From NCBI GenBank assembly GCA_025345505.1, contig JANVCC010000135.1:124001-188000 (forward strand): a stretch of DNA of 64,000 nt. Reading direction: 5' to 3'. Both the position numbers and the translations under genes were made by a program. Under the pieces are notes generated by a model, which was given only the letters and a program-made list of their open reading frames with translations, was not told the DNA's origin and searched no databases. Of this stretch, positions 1 to 13,800 are shown piece after piece (the first letter of the stretch is position 1; each line of letters begins with the position of its first letter). Source of the stretch: Todiramphus chloris collaris (Eukaryota; Chordata; Aves; Coraciiformes; Alcedinidae).

Positions 1-63
1 TGTCACTGCTTCCAGGCACAACGTGACCCCCCAGGTTGGTGGCCTCTCCTGTGACACGGTGTT

Positions 64-1825
64 TCACGTCACCGGCTGGCCTGGCCCTGGTGGCTGGCCC
101 GGCCCTGGTGGCTGGCCCTCGCTCTTCCTGAGGATGACGCTGCTGAGCTCCTGGATGAGTTTGTCATTGATGGGTGAGGGAGGCTGCACGTTTCTCTTCC
201 TGGGAATCTCCAGGGTGGTCTCTGCATTGGGACTGCTCCCTGGTGTGGCTGCCTGCTCCCAGTCCAGTGCCACAGAAAGCTCCATGTTCCTCTCCAGAGA
301 AGCTGTTTTGGTGGGTCTCAGCCCCTGGGGTGGAGCTTTGTCGCTGTCCAGGTTCAAGCCCCTTTCGAGGGACAAGGCTTTGGTGACAGAAGGACCTGCT
401 GCCCTCTGGGCTGTGCTGCTGGGCAGCGATAAGCGCAGCGCCGTGGGCGGGGGCTGCTCTGGGAATGGGGTTGGCTTCTTGGACCTGTCCACGGTGGGTA
501 TGGACGACAGGTCTGCCAGCAGCTCCTGCCCCAGTTCCAGTGCAGCCAGCTCGGGGAAGTTTCCCACTTCCTCATAGACAGGATCAGCATCCACCTCCTT
601 CTCCTGCTGCTCCTCCAGGGAGTCCTGGTGCATCTTCATGGGCTGGGGGAGGGCAAGAGGTCAAAATGAGAGGCATAGTCTGCACTGCTCAGCTCTACTC
701 CTCCATTCCCCCTCACTGTGCCCTCCCTGCAACTGTGTGCTGCCCATGGAACCTCATCTGCTCACCATGGGGCTGATGCCTGCAGGGCACCCCCCCTTCA
801 TCAGGTCTCTTGGCTCAGGCACTGTTGCTCTTTCTTCCTCCATCAGTGATGGAGGGTGAGCATTTTGGTCCCTGCTGAGGCATGGTCCTGTGGCACCAGC
901 CTAGCATCCCTTGGCAGAGGTCTGGGGTGGGTAGGGCATATGGGTGCCCATGCAAAGCACAAAGTTGGGCATGATTGGGTCCAGCCAGTTGGCCCCAGCA
1001 GAAATAACCTGGTGGTGGTGAGGATCCAAACCGTTTTCCTTGCATTTCTCATGTTGATCCTCTCTGGGCAATGTGTGGCCAACAGGAGTGGCTCTGGGAG
1101 CTGGGCTGGACTGCTGTGGTCTCGCTTACACACACCAGAACCATGCAAGGACCCCCATCCCTGGGGATGGCACACACAGAACAATGGGCAACCCCTCCTC
1201 TGCCACCCAGCGTGGGCAGGATGGCCTTGGCATGTCTCTGGGTGTAGGTGGGATGTTTCGGGTGAGCCCTTGCTGCCACAGCTTGGGGCCACGGGGCAAA
1301 GCCAGCAACGGACACGCTCCATGAATGCGGGTACTTACAAAGAACATGGACAGAGTCCTTCGCGTGTGCAGGCGGCGCTGGAAACAGAGGAAGACGAGCA
1401 GAGGTAAGCGCGTGATAGTGCGGAGCAGGGCAAGCAGAGGACGGGCAGCACCCCTCGGGTCCTCACGGGACCCTGCATGCACAGAGAGCCACCGTGGACA
1501 CGAGCACAGCACACGACACTCACGCACCGCTGAGCACGGCCATGCACACCCAAAGCATCCCCATCGGTGCCAGGCAGTGCGTACCCATCTCCGAGACCCC
1601 GGGGTGAGTGCGTGGTCTCGGGATGGGTGCACGGACCTGGGTGAGTGGAGGAGGAACCGCAGGCAGGGGTAGCTGAGGGGGCTTTACCAGGGTCTGGTTG
1701 GCGGAGAGCATGGTGGTGTCGGTGCTGTCCCCGTGCAGTGGCACCAGCGGCATGGTGCCAAACTTCTGCTTGGCGAGGTCAGAGGAGGAGCGTCGGCGCA
1801 TGATCACGGGGCGCAGGTCATCGTG
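64..1825 (-). CDS. ARAP3: ARAP3 coding exons 31-33: C-terminal tail
   Basis: Exons 1688-1825, 1339-1377 and 642-64. The first two encode a Ser-rich basic stretch ([18 protein letters not shown], a 14-3-3 or basophilic-kinase type site) and TRRTLSMFF. The last exon (579 nt with stop) carries DPVYEEVG (Y1634), where mammalian ARAP3 has a tandem VYEEPVYEEV phosphorylated by Src-family kinases; here only one copy is present. A Pro/Ser-rich tail follows, then [15 protein letters not shown], which matches the family C terminus, and a short direct repeat (QPPGPG twice) just before the stop at 64-66. Its DNA is the tandem at about 78-113. The 3'UTR runs off the window: bases 1-63 contain no AATAAA. 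Confidence 0.92.
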
Positions 1826-4800
1826 CTGTGCACAAGGACAGGGCAGGGAGGGGGGTCATGCCGGGCTGCTCTGCCAACCCCCTCCTGGCCCAGCCCAGCC
1901 CAGCTGGGTGGCACAGCCAGTCTACACCCACCTGAGCCTTGAGGATGCTGGTGGTCCAGTCCCACAGCTCAGCCTGCCCTGAGCACACCAGGTACCTGCA
2001 GAGGAGTCAGCTGAGAAGCTGCCAGGGAACAGGGACAGTGGACCTCATGGTCCCTTGTCACCTTATCTGTGAACGCTGGGCTGTCAAGGGCTACACTGAT
2101 TGGGGCTGCACCCTTAAAACTCTCTACATGCCCAAGTCACTGCTTTAGGGCAAAGTGAGAACTCACTGGGCACCCAAGAGGCACCTCAACTGTCCTTGCT
2201 GCCCTTAGAACACCTCAGGCCATGCCAGGGGCAAGGTGACATCCTCAGAAACTGCTCCATCATAGGCAGAGACAGGGAAATGGGAGCCAGATCAACATGA
2301 TACATGGGTCTGCCTGGGCACCAAGCAGTGCCAGAGAGACTGGGACAGGGAGCCCAGCTTGGTGCAGGGTACAGAGTGCAGGAGCACCTGCTGTTGGGTG
2401 CATGGGGACACAAAGAGCTGAGTCAAATCCTTGGTTCACGTTTGGGCCCCTGACTCCCAGAAGGACATTGAGGCATGTGGGGACAGATCTCTGCATGTCC
2501 CCAGCCCCAGGATGTAGATACTCATACTCACAGCTGCTGCTTGTCCAGGGTCAGTGTGAAACCCCACCTAGGGAAAGGATGAGAGAGGCTGTGGGGCAGC
2601 ACCACTGACCTGGGGTCAGCAGGCAGCAAGGCAGGGGGGCTGAAGGCCTGAGCTCGCCCAGCAGGTCCAGGCTTGGCATGGCTTTGGATCCCAGTGGGGC
2701 TTGGCATGCTCCCAGTGGCCAGGTTCATGTGCTGGGAATGGGAACTGAGGGATGCGTGGCCCAGGGCCATGTCCAGGGAAGGTCCTACTTACTGGGCTGG
2801 TGGCTTCAGCTTCTTCCTAATGCCCATGTAAACCTTGGCTGCATCCAGGGGCCACTCACGCTCTGGCTTGACACTCTGGGGACAGAAATCCATCCAGTCA
2901 GCCCAGGATGGTGCCAGCCTCTGCCAGGAGGACAGCCACCACCGTGCCACCACTGTCCCCAGGCTCCCTCCTCCCTGTCTCTCCTCCCACCCCTGGGTAC
3001 AGCTCCAAACCTGTCACATCCCCTGGGTACCTTCTTCTCCTTGAGAAGCAGCAGTTTCCGGTCCCGGATGACAAAGTAACGCTCCTGAAACTTGTTCCCC
3101 AGCAGCTTGGGGGGCTCCTCGCGGCACTTCAGCAGCCCACACTTGGGGGTCTCACGCTTGACGCCTGCCCAGTGAGGGGAAACGGGGGTTAGGGGGGCTG
3201 GGAGCTTGTGAGGGAAGCTGAGGTATTGCAGGGGGATGCCACTGCGGGTCTCAGGGATGGTGCCCCTGATGGCTGCAGGGCAATGGCCAAGGCAAGGGGA
3301 AGCTCGTGTAGAGCTGTTCCCTTCTGGGGACACCCCTGGGGCTGGGACTCTTGGTGATTGCCTTACCTGTGAAGAGACAGCTGCCCTCACCAATGGGGAC
3401 CTTCTTCACCAGCAGGTACGCAGCACTGGGTTCTGGGAGCTTACACCACTGCAAAGCTTGCTCTAGCACCTTCTCCTTGGGGTGCAGGGGCCGCTCTGAG
3501 GAGGCAGAGACACTCTCACCACTGCGTCCCCTTCCCTAGGCCAGTCGCTGTTCCCCCTGACACCAGCAGCAAGCTGCCCCCCCCATAAACTGCACCTTCT
3601 CCTCACCAGCCCAGTCACGATGAAAACATCCCCCCAGTGCCATCCCCACCATGCTCACCGAGCTCCCCATTCTCCAGAGCCTCAAAGGTCAGCCAGATGT
3701 CCAAGCTGGCTGCCACGTTGCGCATCTCCAGTACCTGGTTGGTGAGCTCCTCTGCTGTCATCGTGGGAGACACCTGGGGCCGGACATACAGGGAGTTGTG
3801 GTGGGTGGTGGCAGGACAAGCTGCACCAGAAGCCTGAATCTCTCCTCGCTTCATCTGATATGGCCCTACTCTGGGACTCACCTTCAGTGTGACGCAGCAG
3901 TCAGGCAGCTTCTGCTCCAGGTAAACTTCGATGATGAGGTCCCCTGCCTGTGAGAGCTGGGGGAAGAGTGGGTGACATTGGTGCCATGTTGACATGAGTG
4001 CTGTGCACAACCCCTCTGCCCAGGGGCTGGCGATGGTGTCCCAAGAAGCTGGAGATGCTGCTCCCCTGGGCAGGAGCCTCAAGGTGATGGGTGAAGGGGA
4101 GACAAGTGGGGAAAAATCTTTCCCAAACTATCTGGTGTGGGACAGTGGAGAACCAGGATGGGCAGTTGGAGGTTCCCCCACCCTCCAGGCAGTCCCACCA
4201 TCCCAGTGGTTCCTGAGGTGATGGGGGCCAGCAAGCACATCCCTAGTACCTGGGTGTCCTTCCAGGTGGTGATCAGACTGTTCTCCAGATCCATTTGGGA
4301 TACCTGGTCTTCATCAATCTGCCAGAGGAAGGGCGAGAAGGGAGACACATGGAGTCAGTGTGGAGTAGGATATGGTTTGAGGGCTCACGGACAGGATGGA
4401 GGGATGCAGGGTGAGGGCACTACTGGGGGGATTCAAGGGGAGATGGACAGAGCCAGCATGGAGAGGGCTGGCAAGGCCATTGCAGGGAGCTTACGTTGAA
4501 AATGCTGACATAGTTGTCAATGAGGTCTTCCATCACCTTGACCTCGTGCTCCCCTTTGCCATCGGTCTGGAAAAGGCTGGGCGCAAAGAGAAGTGACAGG
4601 TTCTTGGTGCTCATCTGGTTGAGGTCCGCACACTTCTGCACCCTGGGACAAGGAGGACAGAGGTGAGGGCCTGGTCCCACTCTGGGTGGGGCTTCAGCCC
4701 CAGCCACCCTCCACTGCCTCAAACTCTCCTGAAAAACAGCCCATTTTTCCCCATGTCCCCAGCAGTGGGAACTTCAAGTCAGGCAGCTCCTGCTTCGAGG

Positions 4801-7800
4801 ACTTCCAGCTGCCATTAAACCAAACAGCCTCACTTCATACTCTGAGCTGGGGATGGGAATTTGGTTTTTCCCCCTTTTTTTTGGGTGTTGGGTGACATCT
4901 ATGTCCTACAGGGGGGTGTGTCCTAATTCCAAACCTCCTGTCACTCCCCCTTGCTACAGGATGACCCTGGGAACATTTGAGGTGTCCCAGAGCAGCATGT
5001 TCCAGTGCACTGCAGCACAAACCAGGGGGCTGGTGGGGAAGGATATGAGCACTGGGTTCTTCCGGGCTTGCAGGGATGGGAGCCAGCATTCCCTGGCAGT
5101 GGGGAGACCCCACACTACCGACTGGCCTTGGGGACCCCAGTTAGACCAGGGAACCCTGCAGTGAGGTGGCCCACTGACCGGTAAAGGTGCCCAATGAGTG
5201 CAGCCAGGGTCTTGTGGTTGAGGCGAGGCAGGCGATGAATGAGCTCCTTGTACCGCTCCAGGCGCTGGGGCTTTGAGGAGATTTCTGAGGGGAGGAAAAC
5301 GAGTCATGGACCATTGCTGCATCCAGCAGATCCAGAGCTGACATGGCACCAGGGCTGGTATCAGAACCCCATTCTGAGAGATGTTTCCCCCAGGAGTCCC
5401 TGGCAGGCAGCCCAGCTCTCAGGACAGGGTTTAGGTGAACTAGGTACCTGCAGCCTCCTTCCACTGTGGGTGCAGCTCCAGGGTGAAGACAGGGTCTTCC
5501 AGCTCACGGAAGAACCTCTTCAGCACATCGGTGACGTCCTCGATGAAGTTGTCATTGATGCGCAGCTTGACGTTGCGGGCATCCCGACGAAACTCCTCCA
5601 TCAGTACCTTGATTCGGGACTTGGCTCCATTCTTGCGGTAAATCCCTTCATGCCGCAGCCCTGCGATGAGGGATGTGGGGTCACATGGGCCCGATCCTGC
5701 CCGGAGAATCCCCAATGGGGCTGGGTACCTCCTGCCTGGACCCATTGGCCACCCCACGTGTGTCAGAGGATGCTCCGGCTGTGCTGGCGCTGCGCCGGGC
5801 TCACCGTACTGCGTGATGAAGGCGATGCAGCTGTCCACGATGATGGGGATGTCCCCCCGGCTCAGCTGCTGGTCCCGCAGCGCGTTACCCCGGCCCCCCG
5901 CTGACGCCTGAATGTCCGTGTACCACGCTGCCGAGTCCGCCCGCGACAAGCCCTGCAGGTAAAATGTCCTGAGAACAACAAGGGCAGAAAAGAGGGAATG
6001 AAGGTTGCCGGATGGGCAAGATTTCCCCCTCTTGCCCGTATGCACAGCCCAGCTCTGGGACAGGGAGCAAGGAAATGCCAGGCTGATCTGAGGGACACCC
6101 TACCCCAGCAGGAGACTGCAGGCTGGGGTGACCTCTGTAAGCCCCTTGGTCACAGCCCTGCTGTCCCAGTAGCATCCCCACTGTGCTTTAGGATCAGCAT
6201 CGACCTGTGCCTGTGTGCCTTTGCCGCAGGCATCCTGCTAAGGTTGCTTTGCTCATTCCGCACCATTCCCTCATGGTAGGGAGGCTCTACAGAGGGATCT
6301 GGCCAGGTCTACACCAACGGGATGAGGTTTAACAAGGCCCAGTGCCAGGTCCTGCCCTTGAGTCACAACAATCCCCTGCAACTCCAGGCTGGGGCAGAGC
6401 AGCTGGAAAGTGCTCAGTGGGAAAGGCCCTGGGCGTGTTGGACAGCAGCTGGCTTAACATGAGCCAGAATGTGCCCAGGTGGCCAAGAAGGCCACCAGCA
6501 TCCTGGCTTGTGTCAGCACCAGTGTGGCCAGCAGGACTAGGGCAGGGATTGTCCCACTGTTCTTGGTACTGGGGAGGCCACACCTCAAATCCTGGGTTCA
6601 GTTTTGGGTCCCTCACTCACAGAGGACATCGAGGGGCTGGAGCATGGACAGAGAAGGGCAAGGAAGCTGGGGAAGGGTCTAGAGCACAAGTCTGGTGACG
6701 AGCATCTGGGGGACCTGGGGTTGTTTAGTCTGCAGAAAAGGAGGCTCAGGGTAGACCTTGCTCTCAACAACTCCCTGACAGGAGGTTGGAGCCAGGAGGG
6801 GTCGGTATCTTCTTCCATGGAAGCAATAGATCAAGAGGAAACATCTTCAAGTTGCACCAGGGGAGGTTTAGGTTGGAGCTGAGGAACAATTTCTTCCCCA
6901 CAAGGGTTGTCCAGGACTGTCCCAGGCTGCCCAGGGCAGTGGTGGAGTCCCCGTGATCCCTGGAGGGGTTTCAAAGCTGTGGAGCTGTGGTGCTGAGGGA
7001 CATGGGTTAGTGGTGCCCTGGCAGTGCTGAGGGAACGGTTGGACTTGATGCCCTTAAAGGTCTCTTCCAACCAAAATATTTCCATGACTGTATGATTCCC
7101 ACAGACAGTATTTACCTCCCCATCTCCACCAGAATCAGCAGCTCCTTCTTCTCTGGGGTCTCCGTGGAGGGAATCAGATCTGCATTGGAGTGAGAAATAA
7201 AAGGATCAGAGCCATCCACGGCCACCCACCACATGGTTCCTGTCCTGGGTTCTGCCACAGCACTCACTGAGCTCCTGCAGCCGCCGGAGGTTGATGCTGT
7301 CCTCAGCCCCATCATCCTCAGCAGGGCAGATGAAGAGATGGGCTTTCTGGAGGATGAAGAAGGCCTGCTGCCACCGCTCAGGGTTGAGCATGCACTTGTA
7401 GCGCAGCTGGCCCACGCGCTGGAACTCATAGCCCAGCAGGCAGTGACAGCTCACGGGTGTGAACCACTGCAGGATGGAGCAAGAGGTGAGGTGGTTAAAG
7501 ACAGGGCTTGGCCCCCAAGGACAGATCCCCACGAGGATGGGGGTGGGTCACTGGGAGCCCCTGTGAAGGGAAGGAAGGTGCTCGCCACAGAGGACGAAGA
7601 GCATGGGGAGCTGGAAGGAATCACAGCGGAGAAGCGAGGACAGAGCCCAGGGACCCACCAGTGGCACTGGTTGGTGGGGCTGGGGCCGGCTCACCTTCCC
7701 GATGGCACTGGCCCAGGCTTGCAGTGTCTCAGGCCCATCAGTTCCCAGCTGCTGCACTTTCTCCCCAGTGAGGAAGAGCTCAAGGGTGAAGCGGAACCTG

Positions 7801-10800
7801 CAGAGGATGAACCAGCCCATCAGAGCAGCCCCCAACCCCAAACCTGCACCCAGAGCCGGACCAGACCTTTGCTCCGAGCAGAGAGCGATGCCCATCCCTG
7901 CTCTCTCTGTGCCCATGGGCTCTCTGGGCATGCAGTGGGGGGAGGGGCTGGAGGTACCTTTCGCTGGGGCTGAGGCTGGGGAGTGCCTGGGCTCTGCTCA
8001 CGCCCAGGGAGATGAGGTCCCCGCTCTCAATGTGGCCCAGGGGCTCGGTGCATTTCTCCGTCTCAAAGAAGAGCAGGGCTCTCTCCAGGGAGCACCATGT
8101 GCGCTGGAAGTCTGTGGCACCCGGAGGGTCAGTGGCACTGGGGTGACCACACCACTGGCTGCCCTCCCGTGCTCCCCACGCTTACCTTCCTTGCTCTTCT
8201 TGGTGCCTGGGAGCCTGGGGGGGGTCACGGCGCGGTACAGGTACCCACTGTGTGTCACTGGCTGTGTGATCTCATTGTAGACACCCTCTGGACCCGGTTC
8301 CCGTGTGTGGGGGCTCCCTGTGGGGAACGGTGCTGAGAGTGGGGTGGGATGAGGCACCCACCGAAGTGTGGGGACTGGGGGGGGGCAGGGATACCCCACT
8401 TATGAAGGTGTAAGCAAGAGGGTGTGCCAGGCGTGGGGTTCCCTGAAAAGGGGCTCCAGAGGAACCTGCTGCCTTGTCCCATCCCAAAAGAGGGGTGGAG
8501 TGGGGTAGGTGGGTCCCCCCAGGGAGCCACAGTGCCTGATGCCCTGGCTGTGCCCAGCCTTGGGGTGTGCTAGGCGGGTACAGTGGCAAGGAAGAAACCC
8601 CCCATCACAGCCAGATGGGTCTCGAGTGTTCTTGTTACCTGAATGGTTCCTGGGTCTTTTGCTCTCTGGTCCCCACCAAAGGTCAGCCCCTGGGGCCACC
8701 TCACAGGCAGCAGGGTCAGCTGCCAGCCCAGCCTCCGCGGATGAGAAGAACTGCAGGGTGGTCTTGAGCAGGGATGGTCCTGCCACCGCAGTGCACAGTG
8801 CCTGGGATGAGACAGACGCCTGTAGGGACCATGTCCTGGCTCATGGAGACCCCCAGCCCACTGCTGGCAGGGCTCAAAGGCAAAGCTGAGCACAACCTCC
8901 CACTCGAACCCCCAGAACTGCCTGGCATGAGAGTGTGGGTGCACACAGCCAAGCAGGAGGTGTTGGCATCTCAGATGGTTCCCAGCACCCCAGCATCCTG
9001 CCTGCACCCCGAGGTGGTCCCTACCTGGAGCACGTCCTCCTGAGTGGCATAGTGGGGGTGGGGCAGGCGGTATTGTCCCTCTCGGTACTTGCGGGAGACA
9101 AAGTCCCGTCGCTGCTCGGCGCTGGCGTCTGGGAAAAGGGCTTCGGCAGCAGGGAGGCGAGCGGCCCAAAACCGGTTGGCTCGGTCATTTCCCAGCACGA
9201 TGAAGAGCTGCAGGAGAGTCCCGGTGTCATAGTGAGCACCAAGGTCAGCTGGGAGGAGCGGGATGCCTGGTATCCCTGCACCCTCAGGGAGACCGTGGGG
9301 ATGCTGCCCTGCCTGGAGAAGCACCCTGGCCCCTGAGCACACTGTTCCAGCCCCAGCCCCCACCATCAGTCACTCTACCTGTACAATTTCATTGGACCAG
9401 ACGCTAGTGTCAAGCTTCAGACTTTGCACCTTGGAAATGTTGGAGCCCAGGCTGCGGTGCTGCCCTGTGGGGAGCAGGAGAGTGAGCACCTTGATCCTGC
9501 CAGAGGCAGCACCCTACTTGCCCAGGCAGGCTCAGCTCGCACCTGCCAGGACCTCTATGTGCCCCCCAGGGACATGTACTGGCCTGCACACTGCTTGCAG
9601 ATGACCACGCACAGGTTGATGGATGCCCAGTCAGGACTGTGAGCCCAACAGTCTGCACAGTATTTGTTTGCTTTGTTGGACCAGATCTTCTCTGCCACCT
9701 CGTAGTCGTAGAGCATCTCGGCTATGGCCTCCTGCAGGGCCTCCATCCACTCCCGCTTCTCCCTCTCTGACTCTGCCACAAAGCTACAAGCACCGGCACA
9801 GCCAAAACTCAGGGGCCTGGGGCAACCAGGGCCTGAGGCCAGCATCCAGCTTCTCCCCCCAACCTCATCCCATCTGAGTGCTTGGGATACCTGAATATTT
9901 TGGAGGGGGTGATGAGCTCGAAGCTGCGGTTCTTGGCTTCCCGGATGGTGGAGCCGCGCATCTCAATGAAGCAGATGCCAATGCCCATCTTAAAGAACTG
10001 CAATTCAGAGTGACATTGGTGTTGGCTTCTGCTGTGGTGGACACACCACCCTAGACATGCCATGTTACTGGGACTGGAGCCAAGGAGGTGCGTCCAACAC
10101 CCCCAGCATCCCATCCGTGCTTTGCCTGGACCAGCCAGACCTGCTACCCTGCCACATCTCCGAGACATCTCACGTGGGCTGACATAAAACATCCTGCAAA
10201 TGCCTTGAAATGAAAGACAAGTTCTACCTACAGCCCCTAAATGCTGTCTGCTTGAGTGCCTCTGGTTTGGGGATTTGAGTCCACCCTGAGTGGGGCACAC
10301 TCAGAAAGCAGGGATCAACTTGAGCAAAAACCACAGAGGCTTGAAGTGACTGGGAATAAAACAGGGGTGCTGAGCAAATTCAGCAGGCAGAAGGTGGGGA
10401 GTTCCGTGGGCAGCAAGCAGGGTGCGAGGGGTCAGCAGAGACCTGCTGTCTCCTGTGGGGTGAGGCTATGTGGAATGTTTGCTGGTGAATTAGTGATCAT
10501 TGATCCATCCATTCCATAATAGACTGGGACGCTCTGGTGCGACCAAGATGTAAGTGCCTGGTAGAGGTGAAGATAATTTGGTGATAGTGAGGAGACTGGG
10601 GGAGGGAGGCATTCCTGGTGCCTGCTGCATCTTCAAGCCCACGCTCTTCCTACTGCTGCCCTGTGCAGCTTCCTCCTCTGCTGTTCCCTTTCTCCTGCCT
10701 GTCTTTTTCCTCTCTGCTCCTCCTTTGGGCCCTGCCTAAGCTCCCTCATCACTCTCATCCCATCTACTGGTGGCATAGATCTCTGTGCTCATGAGGTGCC

Positions 10801-13800
10801 TGCTCCGGTCACGAACCTGCTCGCTCTTGTACAGCCACATCTCGGGCAAGCTCAGGGCTGCGAACACCTTGGACTTCTGGCCCTTCAGCTCCAAGGTTCC
10901 TGACTTCTGGCAGTGAGCAGTGTTGGCGGGTCGGGGCCGGGAGCCCACCAGGCGCTGGTCCATCACCTTCTTCTGCAGCGTGGAGCACCACTCATTTCTC
11001 TGGGCTGGGGACCAGGCATGAGGGAGTAGGGCTGAGCCCTTCCCAACAGGCCTGGCATGGAGCAGAGCACCCAGCAGGCATGGCAGGGGAGAGGTTCCCT
11101 CTCTCATCGTGGACAGATGTTTTGGGGATGGGGTGGGAACTGCCACCAGAATGCTCTGGTTGGAGGAGGAAGGCAGGGACAGTGCCTTGGGGACGAGTGG
11201 GCCCTGGCCCAGATCTTTGCTTACCCTCATTCTCGGTGCGGAAGACAAAGATCCGGTGACTGGTGAAGACCTGGAACTTGTTGTCCTTGGTGGAGCGAGC
11301 CATCTCGATCACAGACAGTGGGATCACCCCCTTGGGGTAGGGCTCCTGGAACGAGCCCCAAGTGGGGTTACCCATCTTTGCTCGTCCTGTGGTGTACCTC
11401 CATAACCTGGCCACTCCAGCCCCTGCCTTGCTGGGCACACTGGTGCCATAACCATAGGGATAAGGGGATGTGGCAGGGATTCCTGCAAGCTCCTACAGTA
11501 GTGACTGCTCTGGGGCCATGTGTGGTACCTGTTTCTGCATGGTGACCACTGCTGCAGGGCCAGCTTGGCACTGGGGCAACCACCAGCACCCCACAGCAGG
11601 TGGGACCATGGGACCATGCAGAGCCACCACAGAAGGATGAGAGGATGCGGGACAGGAAATGTTGCTGACTCGTTCCACACACCTAACCCATAGCGGGAAA
11701 AGCTCCTCCATGCAGCACTTCCTCCACAACCCCAAGGTGCTCAGCTGGGTTGTGCCTTGTAGCAGAGCCCAGGGGACATCAGCAGCCAAGCAGGAGCTCA
11801 GGGTTCAGGTAGGGATGGGTCCATGGCTGGGACCCAGACATCCCCCATTTGCAGTCTGCCCTGAGGGTTTGTGAGACAGCAGAACCCCCCTCGCCTGCTC
11901 CCTGTTGTCAGGGGGACTCTTGCTACCCTGGGCTTCCTCTGAGGCTGTGTTCAGAGCCCTGCAGGAGCAGGGGCCACAGCTGATCCACCCTGGGAATGGC
12001 AAAGCAGTGCTTTATGAGTGTGTGCCCACATGGCAAGAAGGCCACCAGGATCCTGGCTTGGATCAGCACCAGAGCGGCCAGGACTAGGGAAGGGACCATT
12101 CCCCTGTACTTAGCTTTGGTGGGGTCTCAGCTCAGCAATGTCTGGTAAGAAGCAGCTGAGGGACCTGTGCTTATTTAGTCTGGAGAAAGGAGGCTCAGGA
12201 GAGACCTTCTGGGTCTCAACAACTCTCTGACAGGAGGTTGGAGCCAGGTGGGGTCGGTATCTTCTCCCAAGAAACAAGTGACAGGACAAGAGGAAATGGC
12301 TTCAAATTGCACCAGGGGAGGTTTAGGTTGGACATATGGAACAATTTCTTCCCCTTGAGGGTTGTCCAGGCCTGGCCCAGGCTGCCCAGGGCAGTGGTGG
12401 AGTCCTCATCCCTGGAGGGGTTTCAAAGCTGTGGAGCTGTGGTACTGAGGGACATGGGCTAGTGGTGCCCTGGCAGTGCTGGGTTAATGGTTGGACTCAA
12501 TGATCTGAAAGGTTTCTTCCAACCAAAACAATTCTATGATTCTATCATTCCATGATGACTCCTTACAGAAGGACAAGAGAAGGCAAAGGGGACATGGCAG
12601 CTTGTGTGATGTCAAGGCGCCCTATTTAAGTGGCCATGGTGCAGCCTCCACACCCTGCCCACACCCTGCCCCTTCATACCTTCTCACTGCTGAAGTACAT
12701 CAGGTTCTTCCCATCGAAACGGACATAGCGCCTCTGGAAGACATAGTTCCTGTTGGGATGGTAGAAAAATGTGTCTGTTGGGAAGGGAACAATCCCCTTG
12801 AGGACCCCACATCTGCTCACAGGCCTCCCCTTCCCCCAAGGATGGCTGGACAAAGACCCTTGCAGCACAACTGAGGCATTGAAGGGGGTCCTTGTGTGGG
12901 GAGGTATAGCTACCCCAGAAGCATGGTGACCACTGTGCCCACCTCACCAGCCTTGCCCAAGTCCCTTATGAGGACTATCCCACGGGTGGGCACATACCCC
13001 TGTGGAGAGAGCTTGTCCAGCCAGCCTCTGAGCATGGTGGGTCGGGGCTCAGAGAGCGACGTGAAGCTGGCGTAAGGGGAGATGGTGAGGTCATCCAGGA
13101 CCTCGTCTGGGTAGAGATGTGCTGGCAGGCTGAAGGGAGCACCCTCGGCCCGTGGTGCCTCCACGGTGGAGTACCCCTCTGTGTCATTCTGGATGATGCG
13201 GTTGATGAGACGGGACCGGCTCTCCTCGTCCTCGCTCCTTCCCTCACTGCTGCACTCGCTGCTTGTCCTGTGAATAAAAGGGGCTGGGAGAACCTGGCAG
13301 CATGGCTGCTCACCATGAGGGGTCCTGGTCAAGGCCACCCCATCTTGGGATATCTCACACTGCTCCTGGCCCCATCCTGAGCTCCTCAGGGCACACAGCA
13401 ACATGGGTGCTTGCATGTCCCTGAGCAGGGTGGGACAAGGGCTCAGTGCTCATGAGCCCCGTGGCCACCAGCAGCCTGAGGCTCAGCCAGTCTTACATGA
13501 TGGCTAAGCTGGGGGTAGCTGGCAAAATGGGCTCCCCCACTTTGGGTAATACCTCACAGGCCACCACACATCTCCAAACCCATGGCATCACCTCCTTTTC
13601 CTCTTCACTCCACAGGCAGTAAACTGAAGCCAGGCAGTAAACTGAAGCCAGGCAGCTCCCCAGTCCCACGTCCTGCTCTCTGCTCTACACCCAGCCCAGA
13701 TACCCCCTCCCCAGGGGTCTCCACATATCCTCTCCCTCTGCTCTCCAGTGCTTATGGCCCTGGGAAGCTCCTTTTGCCACGACACCCTCCCATCTGCTCT

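Noticed and set aside
9570-9583. Using the GT at 9579-9578 as donor for the ArfGAP exon
   Set aside because: It leaves phase 2, and neither nearby acceptor restores the conserved QHRSLG frame.
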